A DNA stretch of 64,000 nucleotides, taken from contig QRDG01000531.1 of the NCBI GenBank assembly GCA_012064385.1, positions 633,331-697,330 of the forward strand, written 5' to 3'. Each line of letters opens with the position of its first letter. Within the stretch, counting starts at the first letter, position 1. The position numbers and the translations under genes were made by a program. The notes under the pieces were generated by a model. It worked only from the letters and a program-made list of their open reading frames with translations. It did not search any database and had not been told where the DNA came from. Shown in pieces: positions 54,621 to 64,000 of this stretch. Source of the stretch: Puccinellia tenuiflora. Taxonomy: Eukaryota > Streptophyta > Magnoliopsida > Poales > Poaceae.

Positions 54621-57004
54621 ATGCCGCTCCGCCGCCTCCTACGCCTCTCCGCCGTCGTCTCCAGCGGCCTCTGCCGCTCCCTCACCACCGCCGCCTCCCA
54701 CCCCCCGTGGGCCATGATGGGCCGCGCGACTGCGGCCGTCGGAGCGCAGAACGCGGACGTGCGCCTCGCCGAGCCACCGGAGGTCTCCGATGTGTGCGTC
54801 CCGGAGCACCTCATCAAGACCAGAGGCGTCCCCGGCCCCGACAGCGACGTCGTGCAATCGTTCGTCGGCGCCATCTCCGCCGCGAGCTGCGACGGGCTGC
54901 TCTTGCTCTCCTACGTAGACATGCGCTTCACGTCTCCCATCGTCGGCAAGCAGGGCGCCGCTCGGCTGCGCCTGCATCCTACCGGCCTCGATCTGGACCA
55001 CATCCCCGACGTCACCCGATTCGTCTGCAACCCTGTCACCCGCGAGCTATCCCGCCTCCCGGACTCAATCTTCAACCCTTTGAGCGACGCCTTGTCCGGC
55101 CCCCACATAGGCCTCCTCACTCAGGCCCATCGCGGGGACGGGCCGCCCGACAGGTTCGCCGTCGCCTGGATGCAGGGGAACAAGATGCTCCGGTTTCTCT
55201 CTGACAAAGAGGAGTGGGACACCGTGGAGGTCTCGCCGCCGTGCCAAATCCCGTTTGGGCGGCGAATGAAGGTAGACCAGGAGGCGTTGGCATTCGGCGG
55301 CCGCCTGTGGTGGGTCGATGTGACATGGGGCGTGATCTCCGCCGATCCGTTCAGCGACCGGCCGGAGCTCTCCTTCGTGGAGCTGCCGACGGGCAGCGTG
55401 CTGCCGGAAGGCGCTCAGGAGGAAGCGTTCCGCCGAGGGAGCCCGCTGCCCGGCCCGGAGGGAAATTTCTGGTGGACGCACGCGCCTGTCAGGTACCGGC
55501 GTGTGGGTGTCAGCGAAGGTCGCTTGCGGTACGTCGAGCTCTCTCAGGGGGAGCCGTTTGTTCTCAGCTCCTTCGCGCTTGACGACGAGGGCACCGGCGG
55601 CTGGACGCTGGAGCACCGGCTCGTGCTCAGCAACGATTTCTGCACGGGCGACATGTGGGTGCCTTTCCGGAAGGAGGGGACGACACAAATTTTCCATCTT
55701 CACCCATTCAACGCCAATGTCGTCTACCTCACGCTTGATGAGCTAGTCGTCTTCGGCGTGGACATGAAGATGAAGTCGCCGGTTGGTAGTTGGATGTATG
55801 AAGGCCACGCCTTCGGTACTTGTGTTCTTCCACCATGGCTTGGATCAACCCGGATCCCTTCTTCAGGTACCTGATGACTCTCTCGTTTAATTGCTACTGT
55901 AGATTATTACATCATTCTCAGTTTTAGTGTATGTTTACACATGTGCAGTGCATGAGATGCCCTGTACTTAGATCATCTTCAGCAATTGTCCAATAGACAC
56001 AATAATATTTTGTCTCTACATAACCAGATTGCTCAAAAGTGACTTTTTTATACACGTGATTAGTAGCAGTTGTTTCGACAATGTGCTTGGTAACAATTGG
56101 AATGGCATGTAATTTTTTTTTTTTGGACAAAGACCCTTGGCTCTGGCTTTCTAGTTAAAGCCAAAAGAAATTTGCTATTGGTGATTTGTACTATGAGAAA
56201 TGGCCGTGCATTGATGTAGTCGCGCTCATATGCCTCTTCTTTATTTTTGCTTAAAATGGTGGAGGTACATGGGGCTGGGTGGGACCTCAAGTTTCAATTC
56301 CATGTTATTTCCTCAGTTTGATACTTCCAAGTTCCAACCCCATGTTATTTCTAGACGTTATCCTGGTCATGAAGGGTTTTCTTAAAACATATCTATGGTA
56401 GTACCAGTGATTTGGCCTTTGAACTGAAATTTTGCAAGTTTGTGGTGCTTTCATGGTGTACTATGCATGGCTTACAAGTTCAAATACTCTTATCCTAGTC
56501 GGTGCTTGTGAAGATTCTCAGTTACAAAGTTGTGCATAATTTATGATAATAACTGTTTAGTAAAATGGCATGATTTGACTTGATTAGAGTTATCTGTTGC
56601 TTTGAATATATGTAATTAACACTGCTTGTTCGACATTTCATTTCCGCCTCTGTATGATTTTGTTTTAGAAGGATATAAATATGGTGTATCAATTCTAATC
56701 ACACCTCTAGGCTATTATAAAATGTTATCTTCAAAATTAATATATTCATAAAATTATTGTGTGTCTATAGCTTACTGGCTTATGGGTACACTCCGATCAA
56801 TTCTTGCTAACCAGCTCAGAGTGTCATTTTTCTCTAGCTCAATTTCTTGTATGCAATACACATAAATCGTCACTGTTAGAAATTCAGCTGTGTTACTGTT
56901 GTTCAAATTGTTGTGATTGATCAAATGAACCATTTTCAGGAAAGAAGTACGCTGAGAAAAACAAAACTTTGGCAGACGTTCTAGTTCGTTCAGACAGCCT
57001 CTAG
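54621..57004 (+). CDS. DUF1618 protein, first tandem copy
   Basis: Exon 1 (54621-55866) and exon 2 (56940-57004) join in frame to 436 residues. The N-terminus MPLRRLLRLSAVVSSGLCRS is Arg/Ser-rich and amphipathic, like an organelle presequence. I chose this ATG over the longer upstream frame (54375) because the paralogue starts at the same place. The DUF1618 core covers about residues 190-390: PPDRFAVAWMQGNKMLRFLS, FGGRLWWVDVTWGVISADPF, RYRRVGVSEGRLRYVELSQG, WTLEHRLVLSND and CVLPPWLGSTRIPSS. Exon 2 adds only GKKYAEKNKTLADVLVRSDS and one more residue. DUF1618 proteins are a large grass-expanded family of unknown biochemical role. The GC content of exon 1 is high, as in many grass genes. After the stop, GATGAAG/GTACCA looks like a further donor, implying a 3'UTR intron. 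Confidence 0.85.
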
Positions 57005-57214
57005 AAAAGATGAAGGTACCAATTTAGTGAATTTCTCTTTACTTTCCTCTAACTGATTCTTCATTATTAATTATTATTTGTATCTCATCCAGTCACAAGT
57101 GTAGGACTGCGTTCTTATTACAAGTCTCTTACTCCATTTTTTACAGTTTATGGATTGGGAAAACAATGATGTGTGTATATTGCCGAGTAGTACTAGTATT
57201 TTGACCTTATTTTC

Positions 57215-57405
57215 TCTGTATCATCCAATATATTTATTCAAATCAATCACCATAAATTCCCACATTAATCGTACAAAAAAAGAAAAAAAATGGTTTATTT
57301 GTCTGTTCCTTATTTATGTTCTCAGGTTTCTTAAACCTAAAAAAAGGCTTGTGCTCTAATCAATTAGGAAGCTGATGGTGGTGGCTTACTGAACTCCCAT
57401 GTTTT
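57215..57405 (+). repeat. 3'UTR segment, copy A (paired with 58655-58870)
   Basis: TTATTCAAATCAATCACC, CAGGTTTCTTAA and TTAGGAAGCTGATGGTGGT with CTTACTGA occur in the same order here and in copy B. CAG/GTTTCTTAA is probably the acceptor of the 3'UTR exon of the first DUF1618 gene. Confidence 0.7.
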
Positions 57406-58196
57406 GGTTAAAATCTTGGTTCTTTTCACAGTATAACATTCTAGTAGATTTGCTAAATTAAACCAGCAAGTAAAGACCAGCACAGAGCATCGAATATGTT
57501 GTGTTTACTAGCTGGACAACACATTTCTAGGGAAAGATTGCTTATACGTTTAGGTGTCTCTGCATACGTCTCAAAACGGCAAGGCTCTGTACCAATTTGT
57601 TTTCAGTTTGACACTACTAGAGGTTGGATTGCCTCACAACATACTTATATAGCCTGCGTAGCACAATATCTCCAGCTACAGCATGTTTGGGCACTTAAAG
57701 AGCGGGGTGCGTCCAGCTCCTTGCTGATCAGGTTTGCGCCAAGCTGAGATGTTTTGGGGGAATATGTTGGAGCTGGTTCTCACTTCCAACAACCCAGTTA
57801 ATTCAGTTTGTAGTGATCATCACCATGCACTCTGGGATTACTTGCAAGACATCGCTTAGCTATACATATCCTAATTACCCGCCCATAGATTTTTTGTAAC
57901 GGGGTACGAAAAATTAATCTGTTATCTGTGGCTACAAGATGTGAGTTCCCTGCCCAAAAAACAAAAGATGGCTCCCAGTTTCTCTGATACTGAACATTTG
58001 ACCTTTTTTTTTTCTTCGAGAAACAATTGACCGTTTGTACTGCTAGATCTCCGTGTCCTTGATGAGTTATTGGTTTTGTAGAAACCATTATCTTTTAGGA
58101 GTAGAACTGTTTCGTACAGCGATTATTGTATAATTTTAAAATCCCATTCATTTCAAAAAAAAATATAGTTAGGAGGCTCAGCACCAGGCCCTGAGA

Positions 58197-58211
58197 ATTT
58201 TGGCGGGGAAG
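58197..58211 (+). promoter_or_regulatory. E2F-like site in the inter-gene region
   Basis: TTTTGGCGGGGAAG, one base longer in the G run than the sites upstream of the two DUF1618 genes. It may belong to a lost middle gene copy. Weak on its own. Confidence 0.25.
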
Positions 58212-58654
58212 TGGTGACATCAGAGGTCCAGCCAACTGTATAAGGGCCTGAAGGATATGTCGCTTCTCGCCTTGTCATCAGGATGACCATTGTCTTCAGT
58301 TTCCTGAAATATTATCACCAACCGATTATAGCCTGGCACTGAAGCTCTATTTATCAACAGGTGACCATTGTGTAATTTTCGGCTGCAACCAACACTTGGA
58401 TAAAAAATAAACATGTTGCCAGACTTGCATTTATATTTCAGTTTGGGAAATGCGTGTAGATCGACTATATTAATGTGCTTCCTTTACTCAAGATTTTTTC
58501 TTGGGGGAAAGTAAAGCTTTGATACCAGCAGAAGCTGGACATAACCCATTCATGAAAGCGGAACCACATTGCTCATAGGAAAGAAAAGATATCCTAGAAG
58601 TTCTCCGAACATCAGATTAGTCGATGCTTTCCTTTTGATGTTTCCCGTATCACC

Positions 58655-58870
58655 AATTCTCTTCATATGTTTATTCAAATCAATCACCACATAAATTACA
58701 GTGCCCCTTTAAATTCCCTACTTAGTCATACAAAGGGGGAAACATGTGGTGTTTGTGTCTCTAATATGCCTTACCTTTTTATTTTCAGGTTTCTTAAGAC
58801 TAACAAATACTGGTGTTCTAGTTAGTTAGGAAGCTGATGGTGGTAGCTTACTGATGCCGGGGGGAATCTG
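58655..58870 (+). repeat. Orphan 3'UTR segment, copy B
   Basis: A duplicate of 57215-57405 without any coding exon before it. It keeps the acceptor-like TTTTCAGGTTTCTTAA and the TTAGGAAGCTGATGGTGGTA block. Confidence 0.7.
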
Positions 58871-59659
58871 TAGAAGCCTGGGATTTTGGAGTGCCGATCA
58901 ACACACTGTATCACATTTCGGCCGAAATTTGGGGATTTTGTCAGACTTTCCATTCGCAGTAGAATGCTGTAGTATGTGCTGTAAACACTACTAAGACAAA
59001 TCATTCCTAGCAAACTCGACGGCCGACGCTTCCACATTCATACTCTGATGAGAAATTTTATGCCATAGGACCGATGATTAGTTCCAACGGATCAGTATCT
59101 GCAGCTGGCCTAGCATGGTAGTATGCCCAAACGATGCTACGTTTCTCTTGTTAAGTGGCATGGATGAAATCAGTCAGTTAGGATAGTATCAGTGTGACTT
59201 ATTTTCTGTATGTCAAATGCACATCCTCACAGGCATATGTTGTTGTCTGCGCTGCGCTGCGCTGCAGTTTTAGCCGTATTCAGTTCTTTTATAGTGGTAA
59301 CTACTGCACTTTTGTTTGTTCTGTCGTTGAACTGTTGCGGGATGCGGGATTTGATGATTCGTCATACAACATTCCCCTCTATTAACCGTTAGATTACATA
59401 AGATGTATGGTTAAGATCCTCCAGATCTGACATTAGTTTAGATTATGATAACTACTGGAACTTTCTTAGATGATACCGCGGGAGTTAAGCCTTAAGCACG
59501 GGAGGAGGAAGAGATACGGTACAGGATGCCATCTCGCTATGTTTTTTTTTAAGGGAAATCTCGCTAGTTGTTAATATACTTTTTGTTTTTAAAGCATGTT
59601 GGGTCTACTAGGCTGGGCTTGTATCTGGCCCCGGGTGAGGAAAGCCCATACACAGAGCG

Positions 59660-59676
59660 TTTCGGCGGGAAAATTG
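59660..59676 (+). promoter_or_regulatory. E2F-like site upstream of second DUF1618 gene
   Basis: TTTCGGCGGGAAAATTG is a close match to the plant E2F consensus (TTTSGCGGGAAA-like). It is about 350 bp before the ATG at 60009, similar in place to the site before the first gene. Confidence 0.4.
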
Positions 59677-59876
59677 TGCCATTGAGCTCTAGCAATTGGC
59701 ACCAGCTGTTCAAACACCCAAAATGGCCTCCTCGGCTTCTACAAAAAGTCGTGCTCAGATGTACAACCATTCCTACTACGGAAATTGGTTCGTGAGCTAC
59801 ACCGCATGGACCAATGTTACTGACGACTGGGCCCCAAATGCTATCTTCCAGTGGAACAGTCACACGGTGCTTATCG

Positions 59877-59877
<1 letters not shown>

Positions 59878-59908
<31 letters not shown>

Positions 59909-59909
59909 A
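59878..59909. repeat. Compound microsatellite C(17)(AC)n
   Basis: A run of 17 C is followed by 7 to 8 AC units, about 100 bp before the second DUF1618 start codon. The run is likely length-variable and prone to sequencing error. Confidence 0.95.
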
Positions 59910-60008
59910 TGTATTTGTTCTGCGCACACGGCAAGACCAGTTCATGTGAGCCACAGCCGTTCCCCACTTCACAAATCACAAGCAGCTTCAACTCAAGACA
60001 CCGCGGCG

Positions 60009-62353
60009 ATGTCGCTCCGCCGCCTCCTAGGCCTCTCCGCCGCCGTCTCCGGCGGCTTCCGCCGGTCCTTCAGCACGTCCGCGACGCACCCCCCATGGGC
60101 CATGATCGGCCGCAACGCAACGGTCGTCAAATCGCCGAGCGCCTACGTTCCCCTCGTCGAGCCACCGCGCTTGTCCGACCTGTACCTGCCGGAGCACCTC
60201 CTCAAGATCAGCCCCCGCCCCGACCCCGACCCCGACAGAGACACTGTGCAAGTGCTCCGCGGCGGCTCCGGCGCCTCCAGCGGCGACGGCCTCCTCCTCC
60301 TCGGCATCTTCGCCAAGCAGGACCCCGGCGTCACGCGCTTCGTCTTCAACCCTCTCACCTGCGAGCTATTCCGCCTCCCGCGCTTCGTCGCCAACCCTGA
60401 GGCCGACATCGTGTGCGGCCCCTTCATGGGTATCCTCACCCAAACAGATGGCGGGCATGGACCGCCTGACAGGTTCACCGTCGCCGGGCTGCAGGTGCAG
60501 GGGGACCAGATGGTCCGGTTTCTCTCCGAAACAGGGGAGTGGGAAATGGTGGCGGTCTCGCCGTGCCGGATCCCACGTCCGCGGCGACTGGACATAAGCC
60601 AGGAGCCAGTGGCGTTCGGCGGTCGTCTGTGGTGGGTCGACGTGTCCTGGGGCGCGCTCTCCGCGGACCCGTTCAGCAACCAGCCCGAGTTCTCGTTCGT
60701 CGAGCTGCCCAGGGGCAGCGTGCTGCCTAGAAGCTGGCACGAGGAAGCTCTCCTCCGAGGGATCCCGCCGCCTGACGCCGACGGTAACATGTGGTGGAAG
60801 CAGGCGCTCGCCAGGTACCGGCGCGTGGGTGTCAGCGAAGGGCGGCTGCGGTACGTCGAGCTCTCTCGAGAGGAGCCGTATGTTCTGAGCTCCTTTGCCC
60901 TTGATGATGACGGCTGCGGCTGGACGCTGGAGCACCAGATGTTGCTGAAAAAGCGTTGGGCAGATACAGGGGCAACCTGCATTCGCATTGCCGTAATCGA
61001 CCCAATTAAGGCCAATGTCGTGCACCTCGAAGTTGAGATTGGGGAGCAGATCCGGGAAATGGTCATCGTGGACATGAACAGGGAGGCGGGGGAGGTGACT
61101 GGGACTGGTGTGGATGGAGGCAACGCTAACTGTATACCATGTGTTCTTCCACCGTGGCTTGGATCCAGCCGGATCCCTTCTGCAGGTACTCACTCGCTCG
61201 TTTTAACTGCTAGTCTACATACTTATCTGTTTTGGATTCAGTTTTAGATGTGCAATGTATGAGATAACCAGGTCACTAAAAAATGACTAATACGCGTGAT
61301 TAGTCATATTATCTGCTACCAGGTTTTTGGTAACAGTTGGTGTATGGCAAATATATAGTTTCTGGAATATAAAGTTTCAACCCGGGAGTGGGTTAAGGCC
61401 CTTGTTGGGGGTCGTTTTTTGTTGTTGTTGTTGTTGTTGTTGTCAATTGGTGAGTTTCACCTGTCCCTAAGTTCTATTACTATTCGCTTCTTTTGTTTAA
61501 AATGGTGCCCTCAGATCTCAATCCCAAACCTCCTCTATTAAAAAATTCCAACCCCTGGCCATTTCTACATGTTGCTCCGGTCATAAAGTGTTCTTCTTGT
61601 AACATATCAAAGATAGTGTCGGTGATTTAGATTTTGAACAGAGATATTTGTGTGTATCCAGTTACTTAATTTCATGGTACACTAGCTTACAAGTTCAAAC
61701 AATCTTATCCTTATCGGTACCAGTGACGATTATCAGTTCTGTGTGCATATTTTTCTGAGAACTGTTTGGTAAAATTGGTTTTCATGACTTTAATATCTCA
61801 GCCCTTAAATGTGTGGGGATTTTCGAAGGAGAAAGCTGTCAGGACTTCTCCGATTTTCTTTTATGTAAACAAATCAATTAGTTACTATCTTGTACCCCAA
61901 AGTGTATCATCTGGTGCCTTGCTGCAAGCCAGAAACTTCCAGTCTAAAACTAATTAAAGTTATCTGCTGTTTGTGAATTTGTAATTTCACTGCATGTTCT
62001 ACATTTATTTACATCTATCTATAATTTTTCTAAGGACTTGAAGATGTTGTATCAATATTAATATCACATTTACACAACTCTTATCTTCAAGTAGATGTGT
62101 TCAGCAAATCGGTGTGTTATGGCTTATGGGTACTCTCAGATCAATTGTTGATAATCTGCTCTAAGCATTACTTTTTTTTGGTAGCTCAATTTTGTTACGT
62201 CATGCATAAAAATGTGCAGTTATATAAAATTTGTTGGTTAGTGTTGTTGCCGTTGTTCAAATTCTTGTGCTTTGATCACCTTTTTCAGGCAAGAAGGGTG
62301 TTGAGAAAAACAAGACTTTGGCAGACGTTCTAGTTCGCTCAGATAACCACTAG
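60009..62353 (+). CDS. DUF1618 protein, second tandem copy
   Basis: Exon 1 (60009-61185) and exon 2 (62289-62353) join to 413 residues. The start, MSLRRLLGLSAAVSGGFRRS, parallels the first copy, as does the next block (HPPWAMIGRNATV). Core blocks are PPDRFTVAGLQVQGDQMVRF, FGGRLWWVDVSWGALSADPF, ARYRRVGVSEGRLRYVELSR, WTLEHQMLLKKRW and CVLPPWLGSSRIPSAG. Exon 2 is 65 bp in both copies and encodes GKKGVEKNKTLADVLVRSDN and one more residue. The intron phase is the same. The GATGAAG/GTACCA donor after the stop is also kept. Compared with copy 1 it lacks about 20 residues around position 110 and has insertions near residue 380. Both copies appear open and probably expressed; function unknown. Confidence 0.88.
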
Positions 62354-62901
62354 AAGAGATGAAGGTACCAATTCACCAGTTAACGAATTCGTAGGCTCGT
62401 TGCTTTCTTTCAGCGGTTCCATTATTTATTGTTAATTGTATCTCAACAATTCACATGTTTAGGATGCTGCATTCTTTTACATGTATCTCTTACTCAATCA
62501 TGGATGCTGCAGTTTTACTCAGTCACATATTTTGAACCGGTTTCTTCTCTGTTGTCATCATATAGTGATCGTTATATTTTTATCTTAAATACTAAGCAGA
62601 AACGACCCACAGTTGGGGTTTTAGTGGGAGTAGTAATATTGTTTGGGACTCAAGTCAAGACTATTAACGTATTCACTCCCCAAGACTGGTCATTATTGAA
62701 AGCCAGCTAGCTGACTTATACGGTTGTACCTTCATTCATATTCTTGTGACTGCAAAGAAAAAAATGAACTGTTTGTGACTGCAACTTGCCATGCTGCCAA
62801 TAGTTATCTGTTAATGTGTCCGCATTGGACTTCAAACCTTCTATCCTAGTAGTGTTTCTGAACTAGCTGGCACAGAGTATACCTAGCCTTGTCATCATGA
62901 T
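62354..62901. other. 3'UTR region of the second DUF1618 gene and flank
   Basis: The start mirrors the 3'UTR intron of the first gene (GTACCAATTC, TATTTATTGTTAATTGTATCTCA). No other feature was recognised up to the Copia LTR. Confidence 0.45.
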
Positions 62902-62996
62902 TGTTATGGAATGAACTCGTATATTCCAAAGGGGGCCAAAGCCAGTACATATACATATACATGTGGATGAACAGTAACCACTATACACATCTAACA
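62902..62996 (-). repeat. 3' LTR of Copia element, 95 bp
   Basis: On the minus strand it begins TGTTAGATGTGTATAGTGG and ends CATTCCATAACA, so TGTTA...TAACA terminal inverted repeats bound a very short LTR. A purine tract (GAGTTTGAGAGGGGG) precedes it directly at 63011-62997. The 5-bp flank ATGAT (62897-62901) should recur at the far end, outside the window. Confidence 0.75.
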
Positions 62997-63009
62997 CCCC
63001 CTCTCAAAC

Positions 63010-64000
63010 TCATGGTGGGTCAACAACACTGAGTTTGGAGAGGAAGAACCCATGCTGCGCTCGAGTCTGTGCCTTCGTGAAAAAATCCGCCAGCTGTAAC
63101 TCGGAGGGCACATAGTGAAGAGCAAGAATCTGATCCTGCACAGCAGCACGCACAAAGGAGGCATCCACGCCGATGTGCTTGGTGAGCTCATGCTTCACCG
63201 GGTCATGCGCAATGCTGATGGCACCTGTACTGTCTGACAATAGAGAAGTCGGTGCAGCAGCAGAAACACCAAAATCTGTTAACAACCATCGCAACCAGGT
63301 CACCTCAGCCGTCAACATAGCCATCGCTCGCAACTCAGCCTCTGCACTAGAGCGGGAAACTGCCTTCTGTTTCTTCGTCTTCCAGGCAATGAGAGATCCT
63401 CCAAGAAAAACACAATAGGCAGACAGCGAGCGGCGATCAGAAGGATCACTCGCCCACGTAGCATCAGAGTAGGCCTGGAGCTGGAGAGAGCTGGAGCGAG
63501 GAAAGAAAAGGCGGCGAGAGATCGTGCCACGAAGATATCGTAGAACACGGAGAAGGTGACTATAGTGGACAGAACTGGGAGCAGATACGAACTGACTCAG
63601 AATGTGGACAGAATATGATATGTCAGGATGAGTGACAGCCAGGTAGACAAGACTCCCAACAAGATGGCGATAGCGTGTCGGGTCTGTGAGGGGATCACCA
63701 TCGGTAGCACGAAGCTGAACATTGAGCTCCATAGGAGTCTCAGCAGTGCACTCATCACCAAGAGCGGCGTGAGCAAGAAGATCGTGAATATATTTTTCTT
63801 GGGAGATGTAGAAGCCATCAGAAGTCGAAGAAACCTCAATCCTAAGGAAATAGCGAAGAGGACCAAGATCTGACATCAGGAACTGCTCACGGAGGCGGGC
63901 CTTAACAAAGGCAATATACTCAGAATCATCGCCAGTAATGATCATGTCATCAACATATAAGAGTAGGAGCGTCCGACCACGAGGTGAGGTGTGGACAAAC
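63010..64000 (-). CDS. Copia pol, reverse transcriptase end and RNase H (partial)
   Basis: The frame enters at the window edge with the RT catalytic motif LLLLYVDDMIITGDD (about 63990-63930). It runs through FLMSDLGPLRYFLRIEVSST, the TRYRHLVGSLVYLAVTHPDI block, the RNase H motif YSDATWASDPSDRRSLSAYC, KAVSRSSAEAELRAM and KHIGVDASFVRAAV to a stop at 63010. These are the standard Copia blocks in order. No stop or shift occurs in about 330 codons. In the element this protein copies the RNA into DNA. Confidence 0.92.
   Translation of the reverse strand, partial: FVHTSPRGRTLLLLYVDDMIITGDDSEYIAFVKARLREQFLMSDLGPLRYFLRIEVSSTSDGFYISQEKYIHDLLAHAALGDECTAETPMELNVQLRATDGDPLTDPTRYRHLVGSLVYLAVTHPDISYSVHILSQFVSAPSSVHYSHLLRVLRYLRGTISRRLFFPRSSSLQLQAYSDATWASDPSDRRSLSAYCVFLGGSLIAWKTKKQKAVSRSSAEAELRAMAMLTAEVTWLRWLLTDFGVSAAAPTSLLSDSTGAISIAHDPVKHELTKHIGVDASFVRAAVQDQILALHYVPSELQLADFFTKAQTRAQHGFFLSKLSVVDPP

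Larger units (their letters stand above)
57005..60008. other. Region between the two DUF1618 genes
   Basis: It holds the 3'UTR with an intron of the first gene, a diverged second copy of that 3' end (58655-58870), and the upstream region of the second gene. No third coding copy remains. Confidence 0.55.
62902..64000 (-). mobile_element. Copia retrotransposon, 3' portion, runs off the window
   Basis: Contains the C-terminal RT/RNase H part of pol and a 95-bp LTR in minus orientation. The rest lies beyond 64000. Reading frames are open to the edge, so the element may be fairly young. Confidence 0.9.

Noticed and set aside
59878..59909. C/AC run as a regulatory or triplex element of the second DUF1618 gene
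   Set aside because: It is a simple compound microsatellite with no further support for a role.
60143..61193. Long minus-strand ORFs (326 and 275 codons) opposite the second DUF1618 gene
   Set aside because: Antisense shadows of a GC-rich exon; the same occurs opposite the first copy.

Overview
This is a plant nuclear window, almost certainly from a cool-season grass of the wheat/barley tribe (Triticeae). The genes are intron-rich and their proteins are clearly of the grass type. The repeats are the usual Triticeae set: a BARE/WIS/Angela-type Copia element whose LTR begins TGTTGGGAATATGCCCTAG, a CACTA element with TNP2-type transposase, LINEs, a Gypsy element and several MITEs. There are no operons and no CRISPR. 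The genes are independent and separated by nested transposons.

Layout. 1-6.9 kb: an old, diverged tandem duplication (1462-3229 and 3879-6877). Each copy carries MITE insertions that the other lacks, so each copy serves as an empty-site control for the other. 7.1-7.4 kb: a U2 snRNA gene with its plant USE and TATA promoter. 7.5-9.5 kb (minus): a small GARP/G2-like SHAQKYF transcription factor gene. 10.4-14.6 kb (minus): a 13-exon NOL gene (chlorophyll b reductase) with a Stowaway MITE in one intron. 14.9-15.5 kb: a hAT MITE. 18.1-20.7 kb (plus): a six-exon RPN12 gene (26S proteasome lid). 21.5-24.7 kb (minus): an F-box/DUF295 pseudogene with several frameshifts, split by a 5'-truncated LINE. 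25.0-25.4 kb: a small two-TM protein gene, possibly frameshifted.

28.3-39.7 kb: a second LINE, then a complete Gypsy element (333-bp LTRs, TSD AAGAC) that has split an 80-codon gene for a small secreted-type protein, then part of a large LTR retroelement. 39.7-48.1 kb: a minus-strand BARE-like Copia element with both LTRs but only a gag remnant and no matching TSD. 48.1-48.6 kb: three hairpins in a row. 48.6-53.3 kb: a CACTA element with a TNP2 reading frame that has a single stop, plus a second small gene for a tail-anchored-type protein.

54.3-62.4 kb (plus): two tandem DUF1618 genes with an identical two-exon plan and a conserved 3'UTR intron. Between them lies an orphan copy of the 3' end, which suggests a lost third copy. 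62.9-64.0 kb (minus): the 3' end of another Copia element with a 95-bp LTR, running off the window.

The housekeeping genes (U2, RPN12, NOL) look intact. I see no clear new enzymatic or defence system. The observations most worth following are the small secreted-type gene reconstructed across the Gypsy insertion, the three hairpins beside the CACTA transposase, the foldback MITE with paired empty site, the second CACTA protein, and the all-TAG decay pattern of the Gypsy element. Exon borders were set by hand from GT/AG sites, reading-frame continuity and family resemblance. No searches were run.
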